The notes below the pieces were generated by a model. That model saw nothing but the letters and a program-made list of their open reading frames with translations, had not been told where the DNA came from and did not search any database. A DNA stretch of 10,699 bases, taken from the NCBI GenBank assembly GCA_002762705.1, contig PCVE01000062.1, positions 1 to 10,699 on the forward strand, read 5' to 3'. The DNA comes from Candidatus Woesearchaeota archaeon CG11_big_fil_rev_8_21_14_0_20_43_8. GTDB taxonomy: Archaea > Nanobdellota > Nanobdellia > Woesearchaeales > CG08-08-20-14. Made by a program: the position numbers and the translations under genes. This document shows, piece by piece, positions 5,017 through 10,601 of the stretch (positions are counted from its first letter, which is position 1; every line of letters begins with the position of its first letter).

Positions 5017-6474
5017 TCACCCTCCGCAACCGCAGCTTCCGCCACTGCCGCCGCATGAACTCCCTTTGAGTTCCGGTGTGTTTTCGATGACCGCCTGCAC
5101 TGTCGCTGCATCGTTGAGATCGACATTATCTTTTACAATGAATACACCTGGTATCATGCCCATCCAGCAGCTCCAGGAGATTGTGCCTGACTCTGTCGGA
5201 GTGAACTCTATTGTCTGGATACCGGGTTTGATATCGAACTTGAGACCGAACTTTGGAACCTGTATCGCATTGTTGCATCCATTGATTTCTTTTCCATCGA
5301 TGATCCATTTGACTGGGACACCATTCTTCAGCACAAACTTATCCGGATTCCAGCCATCACGGGTCACTTCCATCCTTATCTCTTGATACCCACCAGCATC
5401 GAGAGTCACAGCCGAAGCATCCCCGGTCGTGCCTAGACCAGATGTAGCCACAGACGTGGTCATTATGGAATTCAGATCATAACCTGTGCCTGTAAGTGCA
5501 AGTCCTCTGTTCATCATAATCACTCCCAACACTATGACAATGACACCAGATGCTTTAAGTATCTTGTGCGTGAACTTGCTTGAAAGATAGCTTGTGATAT
5601 AACCGAAACCAAGCATCACAGGCAATGTACCAAGGCCAAAGACAAACAGCAATTTCGCGCCTTCAAGCACACTGCCAGTCCCGGCAGCCATTATATATAC
5701 TGCCTGCAACGGACCGCATGCGATCATCAATCCATTAAGAAGGCCGATGATAAATGGCCCATGGCTCTTTCTTGAGACACCACCAGTGAATCTTGTGATG
5801 AAAGCAGGCATTTGGATATTGAACCGTCTCAATGATGGGAAGATATTGAGCATCTTCAGACCAAACAATACCAGGAACAGACCTGCAAGCAGACCCGCTA
5901 CGCCACGCATCATGGGTGTGAAGGCGATGATCGAACCGACGAGCCCGAAAGCTGCGCCGATGATTGTATATGATATGATCTTTCCTGAACCGTATTTTAT
6001 ATGAGACATATGAGATTTTTTACCCTCTTTTGCATCTTTTGCTGTGTATGAGACAACAAACCCACCACACATCCCCACGCAATGAAGCCCAGTCAATAGT
6101 CCGACGATGAAAAGAAGCCCATAACCCATATTCAGTGATATCTGCGGAAGGTTTATCCCTTCAAATAAAGTGAACAGGAAATAACCGATCACAAGTATGC
6201 CGATGATACTGAAGATCATACCCAGATATCCTGGCGCTTTCTTCTGACCTGATCCATCAAGAATAAAACAAGAATATCCTTTCTCTTCGATCTTGCTTAG
6301 GATTATATTGATATCTGTCTTCTTCGGATCGAAAGTGACATAACCGGTCGCAGTCGAATAGTCGAATTCGACGGACCTGACGCCTTTGACTTTTGTTGCC
6401 TGCCTCTTCACTATCTTCTCGCATGAGTCGCATACTGTGCCTTCTGCGATGAACCCCTTTTTTACCAGCACCAT
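5017..6474 (-). CDS. HMA-TauE/SafE-cupredoxin fusion membrane protein
   Basis: A 485-residue three-part protein. Residues 1-70 are an HMA-like domain with CDSC (Cys15, Cys18). About 83-322 hold roughly seven membrane helices of the TauE/SafE family (related to the DsbD/CcdA transmembrane region), with the paired cysteines LHCVGMCGG (132, 136) and ACGPLQ (253). About 363-448 form a cupredoxin-like domain with GWNPD, GCNN (Cys400), FTPTESG and SCWMGM (Cys436, Met438, Met440), plausible copper ligands. The tail SSCGGSGGSCGCGG adds three cysteines. With seven helices the HMA lies in the cytosol and the cupredoxin outside. It starts three bases after the HMA gene stop and precedes copA, so copper or electron transfer across the membrane is the likely role. 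'Sulfite exporter' is only a family name. Confidence 0.88.
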   Translation of the reverse strand: MVLVKKGFIAEGTVCDSCEKIVKRQATKVKGVRSVEFDYSTATGYVTFDPKKTDINIILSKIEEKGYSCFILDGSGQKKAPGYLGMIFSIIGILVIGYFLFTLFEGINLPQISLNMGYGLLFIVGLLTGLHCVGMCGGFVVSYTAKDAKEGKKSHMSHIKYGSGKIISYTIIGAAFGLVGSIIAFTPMMRGVAGLLAGLFLVLFGLKMLNIFPSLRRFNIQMPAFITRFTGGVSRKSHGPFIIGLLNGLMIACGPLQAVYIMAAGTGSVLEGAKLLFVFGLGTLPVMLGFGYITSYLSSKFTHKILKASGVIVIVLGVIMMNRGLALTGTGYDLNSIMTTSVATSGLGTTGDASAVTLDAGGYQEIRMEVTRDGWNPDKFVLKNGVPVKWIIDGKEINGCNNAIQVPKFGLKFDIKPGIQTIEFTPTESGTISWSCWMGMIPGVFIVKDNVDLNDAATVQAVIENTPELKGSSCGGSGGSCGCGG

Positions 6475-6476
6475 TT

Positions 6477-6683
6477 TTATTCCACCTTGTAGCCATTATC
6501 GGAGATAATCTTCTTTATCTTCTTAAGTTCGACTTTTTCTGGATCGAACTCGACTAAGACAAGATCTTCATCACAGGATGCATCTACAGTGCTCACCCCA
6601 TCAAGATCAAGAAGATCTTCCTTGACCAATGCTTCACAGCTTTTGCAATGCATCCCTTTGACATTAATTTTCACTTTTTCCAT
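6477..6683 (-). CDS. Stand-alone HMA copper chaperone
   Basis: A 68-residue single HMA domain (ferredoxin-like beta-alpha-beta fold) of the CopZ type. The metal site is GMHCKSC (Cys13, Cys16); the protein ends with the typical NGYKVE strand. It probably carries Cu+ in the cytosol to the HMA domains of the SafE fusion and CopA encoded just downstream. The ATG at 6683 follows GGAGGTGA (6690-6697) by six bases, one of the best ribosome sites in the window, so this protein is probably abundant. It is the first gene after the promoter at 6752-6768. An extra cysteine lies in DASCDEDL. Copper rather than another metal is inferred from the partners. Confidence 0.92.
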   Translation of the reverse strand: MEKVKINVKGMHCKSCEALVKEDLLDLDGVSTVDASCDEDLVLVEFDPEKVELKKIKKIISDNGYKVE

Positions 6684-6751
6684 ATCGATTCACCTCCATG
6701 TTGGTTGGACATCATCTATTAATTCCATTCGAAGAAAAAATATGAGACAGA

Positions 6752-6768
6752 ACGTTTATATCTGCAGA
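6752..6768 (-). promoter_or_regulatory. Copper operon promoter with adjacent palindrome
   Basis: Read on the minus strand, GATATAAACG gives a good TATA box (6755-6760). The perfect palindrome TCTGCAGA (6761-6768) touches its upstream edge, where TFB would bind. Initiation near 6730 would leave a leader of about 45 bases to the ATG at 6683. The palindrome is a candidate regulator site. Confidence 0.45.
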
Positions 6769-6786
6769 ATAATCGTCCCAGACAGT

Positions 6787-7329
6787 TTAAAAACGCTTTT
6801 GAAGATAGATCTCGTTTGTCTTGCCAGATTGTTTTCGTGAGATGATATCTTTGTCTTCCATGGCTTTGAGCATAAGTGAAAGCGAGCTCTTTGAGATGCC
6901 CGTACGATATCTGAGTGTCGATTGCTTGATGCCATCCTGCTCTTTTATCGCAGATAATATCTTTTGTTCATCCCCACTAAATCCGGAAAGGAAAGCTTTG
7001 AACTCGTCCTTGTCTTTTTCCTGCTTTTTGGCGTGCTCAAGAGCCTTTGAGACTGTGATCTGATAGGCAGCCAGTTTCTCATGTGTCTTATCGATGAAAG
7101 CGAGATATACACCAAACACAAAGAGAAACAAGGCCACTGCTCCTCCGAAGATGTATGTAGTCATATCACGATCATCATGAAGACACGTGCCATCATTAAG
7201 ATAACATGTCCCTTTCTCATCTATGATCTGCGAAATAATCCTGTCTTCTTTTGACTTGATGTTGTACACTAGACCAGCGACTACAAAGCCGATTATTATC
7301 AGGAGAATCCCTATCTGTCTTTGGTTCAT
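6787..7329 (-). CDS. Membrane-anchored winged-helix regulator with Cys-containing loop
   Basis: A 180-residue protein with two membrane helices (about 6-24 and 58-79) followed by a charged linker and a C-terminal winged helix-turn-helix (about 115-178; IKQSTLRYRTGISKSSLSLM is the recognition region). This architecture is known among archaeal one-component regulators. The loop between the helices, predicted outside the cell, contains C42-YLNDGT-C49-L-H51-DD, a plausible copper, other metal or disulfide sensor. It sits 103 bases upstream of the HMA gene on the same strand, so control of the copper operon is the natural inference. The start at 7329 fits a leaderless mRNA, 27 bases from the TATA centre, and there is no SD. 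Its own promoter carries a symmetric inverted repeat, suggesting autoregulation. Confidence 0.82.
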   Translation of the reverse strand: MNQRQIGILLIIIGFVVAGLVYNIKSKEDRIISQIIDEKGTCYLNDGTCLHDDRDMTTYIFGGAVALFLFVFGVYLAFIDKTHEKLAAYQITVSKALEHAKKQEKDKDEFKAFLSGFSGDEQKILSAIKEQDGIKQSTLRYRTGISKSSLSLMLKAMEDKDIISRKQSGKTNEIYLQKRF

Positions 7330-7340
7330 CTTAATGGATC

Positions 7341-7371
7341 ACATCCACAGGTTTATAATAATTATGGATGT
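7341..7371 (-). promoter_or_regulatory. Regulator gene promoter inside an inverted repeat
   Basis: ACATCCA (7341-7347) and TGGATGT (7365-7371) are perfect reverse complements, and the TATA box (7351-7361, TATTATAAAC on the minus strand) is centred exactly between them. A further half-site TGGAT at 7335-7339 forms TGGAT-CAC-ATCCA with 7343-7347. These look like operator half-sites around the core promoter, probably for the regulator itself. Confidence 0.48.
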
Positions 7372-7400
7372 ATATTCTCGCATACATCAAACCATATCCT

Positions 7401-8237
7401 TCATATCTCTTTCAATATTTCACCATTTATCCCGATGACAATCCCTTTCACCAGACCTTTGTACCCGACTGTGGCTGCCGCGCCTTTCACCATCTGATAC
7501 AGGCCGCCGCAACAAGGGACTTGCATGATGGCGACGGTCACTGACTTTGGATTGTTTATTCTCATTATCTCCTGCAGTTTCTCTGAATATGATTCAATGT
7601 CATCTAGTTTAGGACACGCGATAGCGAGTGCTTTTCCCTTGAGCAGATCCTGGTGGAATCCGGCATAGGTGAACGGGACACAATCTGCAGATATCAAGAG
7701 ATCCGCACCCTTGAAATAAGGCGCGCTTGGTGGCACGAGATGCAGCTGCACAGGCCATTGCTGAAGCTCAGATTCGAGTCTTCCATGATGCGCCTCACCA
7801 GATGATTCTTTCTTTCTCATGTCCATCATCCTTGACCCAGGACACCCGCCTTGATGAGGATGGTTAGGTGCTATGCGGTTCTCAAGAGGGTTTGCGAGAC
7901 CTTTCTCTTTCAATACTAAAAGCGCCTCTTTTAGATATCCAGTCTCACTATGATCACGCAGATGCACAAGGTGGGCCTTTATCGTGTTGTCGCCATATGT
8001 CACGATATTTTCCATCACCCTTCTTTCATCATATGGTTCTGCTTCTCTTTCTACTACTTTCATAGCTCCGATTGGACATTCTCCGACACAGGCGCCGAGC
8101 CCGTCGCAGAACAGGTCGCTTATCAACACAGCTTTTCCGTCGACAACCTGCAACGCGCCCTCTGGGCATGCAGGGATGCAGTCACCACAGCCAGTACAAC
8201 TTCCGCGATCGATCTCTATTATCTTTCTTTTCACCAA
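7401..8237 (-). CDS. Ferredoxin-like 4Fe-4S protein with extra C-terminal domain
   Basis: A 278-residue soluble protein. The N-terminal ferredoxin domain has a complete motif CTGCGDCIPACPEGA (Cys14, 17, 20, 24) and a second, CDGLGACVGECPIGA, in which Leu47 replaces one cysteine, leaving Cys44, 50 and 54. The second site may therefore hold a three-Cys cluster or none; I recall this variant in related archaeal and anaerobe proteins. The rest has further cysteines in GGCPG (132), ADCVP (186), ACPK (208) and PCCGG (242-243), suggesting another cluster or metal site. I choose TTG at 8237 because GAGGTGA (8243-8249) ends five bases before it; GTG at 8246 overlaps that SD. It follows the cupin gene in one operon. 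Electron transfer in redox stress is inferred; the substrate is unknown. Confidence 0.82.
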   Translation of the reverse strand: MVKRKIIEIDRGSCTGCGDCIPACPEGALQVVDGKAVLISDLFCDGLGACVGECPIGAMKVVEREAEPYDERRVMENIVTYGDNTIKAHLVHLRDHSETGYLKEALLVLKEKGLANPLENRIAPNHPHQGGCPGSRMMDMRKKESSGEAHHGRLESELQQWPVQLHLVPPSAPYFKGADLLISADCVPFTYAGFHQDLLKGKALAIACPKLDDIESYSEKLQEIMRINNPKSVTVAIMQVPCCGGLYQMVKGAAATVGYKGLVKGIVIGINGEILKEI

Positions 8238-8242
8238 TATCT

Positions 8243-8249
8243 TCACCTC
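8243..8249 (-). promoter_or_regulatory. Shine-Dalgarno that fixes a TTG start at 8237
   Basis: GAGGTGA on the minus strand includes the stop codon of the cupin gene. It lies five bases before TTG at 8237, the spacing seen elsewhere in this window, while the alternative GTG at 8246 would lie inside the SD. Confidence 0.55.
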
Positions 8250-8548
8250 ATCAATGTAAGCAGAAAACTCGTATCTTCTTTTGCCTGGAGAGAATGCGGA
8301 GCGTCTCTTTCCATATAGATGTGCATGCCAGCCTTCATCCTTATATCACGACCGGACAATGTGAATCTGCCATCGCCTTCAAGAACATACACCGAGCCAG
8401 CCTTGGTCGAAGTGTGCGTCGATATATCTGTCCCTTTTGCCATGCAGAAGAGTGTTATATCTATATCTCCGCCCTTTATCAGGTTCTTGCTCAGTATGCC
8501 TTCTTTTGGATATTCTATCAGTTCCATTATATCCTGTTCTACTTTCAT
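8243..8548 (-). CDS. Small single-domain cupin
   Basis: A 101-residue single cupin (RmlC-like beta barrel). The first conserved region is GTDISTHTSTKAGSVYVLEG with His45, the second KAGMHIYMERDAPHSL with His85; motif 1 has one histidine where the classical motif has two, so metal binding is uncertain. The ATG at 8548 is chosen because GGGGTGA (8554-8560) ends five bases before it; an adjacent ATG at 8551 is only two bases from the SD. It is first in a two-gene unit with the ferredoxin-like gene and is divergent from the HxlR regulator, so it is probably controlled by it. A sensory or protective role in redox stress is plausible, but no substrate is evident. Confidence 0.85.
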   Translation of the reverse strand: MKVEQDIMELIEYPKEGILSKNLIKGGDIDITLFCMAKGTDISTHTSTKAGSVYVLEGDGRFTLSGRDIRMKAGMHIYMERDAPHSLQAKEDTSFLLTLMR

Positions 8549-8562
8549 CATAATCACCCCAA

Positions 8563-8585
8563 AGTATCTTTTGAATACTAAGTAT
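8563..8585. promoter_or_regulatory. Operator-like repeats upstream of the cupin operon
   Basis: Three alternating 5-base half-sites occur in a row: AGTAT (8563-8567), ATACT (8575-8579) and AGTAT (8581-8585), giving two overlapping dyads. They share the GTAT core of the palindrome at 8615-8630 and lie where the minus-strand promoter should be. Binding by the divergent HxlR regulator is the likely explanation. Confidence 0.5.
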
Positions 8586-8599
8586 AGAAACGAAACCAA

Positions 8600-8607
8600 T
8601 ATAAATA
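8600..8607 (+). promoter_or_regulatory. TATA box of the HxlR gene
   Basis: TATAAATA centred about 28 bases before the ATG at 8632 predicts a leaderless transcript starting at or near that codon. No SD precedes the ATG. Confidence 0.55.
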
Positions 8608-8614
8608 TGTTAGA

Positions 8615-8630
8615 GTATCTAAAAAGATAC
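8615..8630. promoter_or_regulatory. 16-bp palindrome, probable HxlR operator
   Basis: GTATCT-AAAA-AGATAC is a perfect palindrome between the TATA box and the start codon of the HxlR gene. A bound dimer would cover the transcription start, so it is a strong candidate for autorepression. Confidence 0.6.
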
Positions 8631-8631
8631 C

Positions 8632-9000
8632 ATGAAAAACAGCTGTACTGTATATAGGACAAGCGATTTTATCGGAAAGAGATGGACCATCTTGATACTT
8701 CTGGAATTGCACAGGGGCGGGTTCAAGGAAAGACGCTATTCCGAAGTCAAAAGAAACCTGCCAGATATAACATCAAAGATACTCTCACTTAGGTTAAAAG
8801 AGCTTGAATCCGAGGGATTGATCAAAAAAAAGATCGATGCGAACGAGTTTCCTGTTAGCTCATTCTACTCCCTTACCGCAAGCGGTAAGGATTTCATCAA
8901 TGTGATCAAGCAGATAAAAGAATGGGCGCTCAGATGGAAAATGAAGAACAAGACATGCTCCATGCATGACTGCAGCGAGTGCCCTGCGAGTCATCTGTGA
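8632..9000 (+). CDS. HxlR-family winged-helix regulator with Cys tail
   Basis: A 122-residue HxlR-family dimeric DNA-binding protein. The N-terminal Cys5 (NSCTVYRTSDFIGKRWT) matches the cysteine used for redox or electrophile sensing in several HxlR proteins; the winged helix follows (YSEVKRNLPDITSKILSLRLKELESEGLI, then YSLTASGKDF). Unusual is a C-terminal tail with C109-x4-C114-x2-C117 (KTCSMHDCSECPASHL), a possible metal or Fe-S site. It is divergent from the cupin/ferredoxin operon, and palindromes lie on both sides of the shared promoter region, so autoregulation and control of that operon are likely. Transcription appears leaderless. Its 3' end overlaps the convergent membrane-protein gene by ten bases. 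Confidence 0.92.
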   Translation: MKNSCTVYRTSDFIGKRWTILILLELHRGGFKERRYSEVKRNLPDITSKILSLRLKELESEGLIKKKIDANEFPVSSFYSLTASGKDFINVIKQIKEWALRWKMKNKTCSMHDCSECPASHL

Positions 9001-9251
9001 ACTTTGCATGATCTTCTCTTTCTCAAATAAAGACCTAATGCTGCGAGAAGCAATCCGATTATCACCAGATATATCGAATGATCCTTGATCAAAGCGAGAA
9101 CTATCAGAAGCGGTCCGGTCACGAAGAATATCGGCGCAAGCACGCATGGACAGAAACCGATCAATGCCATAAAACCGCCGATCGCGCCAAGAGCCGAGAT
9201 TATAGATCCGACAACCAAAGCGAACCAGCTCTTCTCATCTTTCTTAGAGAT
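8991..9251 (-). CDS. Small MerF/MerT-like membrane protein
   Basis: An 86-residue protein with three membrane helices (about 9-33, 36-55 and 59-77), a CPC motif at 34-36 at the end of the first helix, and a basic tail with Cys82 (RKRRSCKVHR). Layout and cysteines resemble mercury-transport proteins MerF and MerT, where a Cys pair lies in the first helix, but similarity is by eye and moderate; a metal transporter or other small membrane protein is possible. The start is unusual: a strong GAGGTGA (9258-9264) contains an in-frame stop, and the only codon at proper distance is ATC at 9251, giving MSKKDEKSW. The alternative is TTG at 9218 with no SD (75 aa). Its end overlaps the convergent HxlR gene by ten bases. 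Confidence 0.68.
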   Translation of the reverse strand: MSKKDEKSWFALVVGSIISALGAIGGFMALIGFCPCVLAPIFFVTGPLLIVLALIKDHSIYLVIIGLLLAALGLYLRKRRSCKVHR

Positions 9252-9257
9252 AGAAAA

Positions 9258-9280
9258 TCACCTCGATAAGATCATTATCG
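9258..9280 (-). promoter_or_regulatory. SD with overlapping inverted repeat
   Basis: CGATAA-GATCA-TTATCG is a perfect 6-bp inverted repeat at 9264-9280. Its edge overlaps the SD GAGGTGA (9258-9264) of the MerF-like gene. It could be an RNA hairpin that affects ribosome access or a protein-binding site. No convincing TATA box lies in the 45-base gap, so the gene may be cotranscribed with ogg. Confidence 0.4.
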
Positions 9281-9296
9281 CAAACATCATCAATCA

Positions 9297-9932
9297 TCAT
9301 TTCAGCACCTCGCCTGCTTTGATATACCACATGTATAGGTCAAGTTCAGCAGCAGACATCTTTAACGAACCAGCTAAAGCCATGAATCGCTCCTCGATCT
9401 CAAGATATATTTTTTTTGTCAGCGACTTTGGTTTTTCTTTCAGCAATCCATTCTCTATCAATAGATTGATTATATGCCGATCAAGTATCGCGAGATTGCA
9501 GAAACCCACATTACGCAGGAAATGAGAAGCCTCTTTATACCCAAGGCCTTTTATGTTCTTGACAAGCCATTCCCTCGCTCCAGTCTCACCGTGATCTTTG
9601 ACCAACTTCAGGATCTTCTCTTTGATATCTATATGATCACGTGCAGACATTATATAATTAGTTTTATTATTATGGAACCTGTGCTTGTTTCGCATTATGC
9701 AATCCTTGATCTCATTTGCTGTGCATTCGCAGAATCCATCCGGCGAAAGCTCACGTTGTATGCTTAGTGCTGTCTGAGCTTTGGAATTAGCTGTCAGCAA
9801 ACAGAAACACAGCTCAGAGAACCAGGCCTTCGTATCCAATCCTTCAAAAGATTTGAATTCAAGAAGCCTTTCTTGCACTTTTGATCCAATATGGCTTTTT
9901 TTCAGTTTCCTGACTTGGCCTTTTAGGTCCAT
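9297..9932 (-). CDS. ogg: Archaeal-type 8-oxoguanine glycosylase/AP lyase (Ogg2 family)
   Basis: A 211-residue N-glycosylase/DNA lyase that excises 8-oxoguanine and cleaves the abasic site, in the HhH-GPD superfamily. The helix-hairpin-helix NIKGLGYKEASHFLRNVG carries the catalytic Lys133, followed by AILDRHI with Asp151; the 18-residue spacing and total length match the Ogg2 type known from Methanocaldococcus jannaschii. A C-terminal helix (MSAAELDLYMWYIKAGEVLK) also fits that family. It overlaps the end of the endonuclease III gene by ten bases, indicating translational coupling; GGAG seven bases before its ATG serves as a modest SD. Pairing with endonuclease III gives both purine and pyrimidine oxidation repair from one transcript. 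Confidence 0.92.
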   Translation of the reverse strand: MDLKGQVRKLKKSHIGSKVQERLLEFKSFEGLDTKAWFSELCFCLLTANSKAQTALSIQRELSPDGFCECTANEIKDCIMRNKHRFHNNKTNYIMSARDHIDIKEKILKLVKDHGETGAREWLVKNIKGLGYKEASHFLRNVGFCNLAILDRHIINLLIENGLLKEKPKSLTKKIYLEIEERFMALAGSLKMSAAELDLYMWYIKAGEVLK

Positions 9933-10579
9933 TTCTCTACTCCGACCCTATTACAGTAAGATTCAACAGGACATTCTGAACACTTCGGAGATATCGGTCG
10001 GCATAGATTCTGTCCAAATGCGACCAATATAGAATTTATTGTCTTCCAATATCTCTTTGGTAACTTTTCTCTAAGAGCCATCTCAGTCTCATAAGGCGTC
10101 TTCGTCTTTACATAGCCGAAACGATTCATGATCCTGTGCACATGCGTATCCACACAGATCCCGTAATCATCAAAGGCTATGGTCACGACCAGATTCGCTG
10201 TTTTTCTGCCGACACCTGGAAGCTTGATAAGCTCATCGATGGTCTTAGGTACCTCGCCATTGAACTCTTTATCAAGCACATCAGGAAGCTCTTTTAGGAA
10301 TCTCGCTTTGTTCTTGTAGAACCCAACAGGAAATATTATCTCTTCGATCTGCCGTTCGGTGAATTTTCGCAGGTCAGATGGTCTATCGACTTTTGAGAAT
10401 AGCCGCTTCGCAGCCTGAGCAGTCGCTCCATCCTGTGTACGCGCAGACATTATCGTTGTGACAAGCACCTTGAATGGATCATCTGTCTGGATCTTTATCA
10501 AGTCGACTATCGGGACTTTGTAGTTCTTTACTTCATCCCCGAGGATGTCATGAATCCTCCCAATCTGCACATCTTTCAT
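9923..10579 (-). CDS. nth: Endonuclease III (DNA glycosylase/AP lyase)
   Basis: A 218-residue endonuclease III that removes oxidised pyrimidines and nicks abasic sites. The helix-hairpin-helix LPGVGRKTANLV contains catalytic Lys126; VDTHVHR provides Asp144; the C-terminal [4Fe-4S] loop has Cys193, 200, 203 and 209 in the standard C-x6-C-x2-C-x5-C spacing. Length is typical of archaeal Nth. The ATG at 10579 has a modest AAGGG upstream. It lies 22 bases after the partial glutaredoxin gene and overlaps ogg by ten bases, so the three are probably one transcript. Family and activity are secure. Confidence 0.97.
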   Translation of the reverse strand: MKDVQIGRIHDILGDEVKNYKVPIVDLIKIQTDDPFKVLVTTIMSARTQDGATAQAAKRLFSKVDRPSDLRKFTERQIEEIIFPVGFYKNKARFLKELPDVLDKEFNGEVPKTIDELIKLPGVGRKTANLVVTIAFDDYGICVDTHVHRIMNRFGYVKTKTPYETEMALREKLPKRYWKTINSILVAFGQNLCRPISPKCSECPVESYCNRVGVEKWT

Positions 10580-10601
10580 CTTATGGCCCTTGTCTTCTGC
10601 T

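Noticed and set aside
4955..5386. 143-codon plus-strand frame with a Pro-rich start
   Set aside because: It mirrors the Gly/Cys-rich tail and cupredoxin part of the SafE fusion and spans two real genes.
7868..8581. Several plus-strand frames opposite the ferredoxin and cupin genes
   Set aside because: Antisense to conserved Cys motifs; no promoter or SD and no recognisable protein.
8549..8662. N-terminal extension of the cupin gene upstream of 8548
   Set aside because: It would cross the divergent promoter and operators and lacks an SD; GGGGTGA places the start at 8548.
9283..9300. CATCATCAATCATCAT short tandem pattern
   Set aside because: Imperfect, short, and partly inside the ogg 3' end; not enough for a repeat array.
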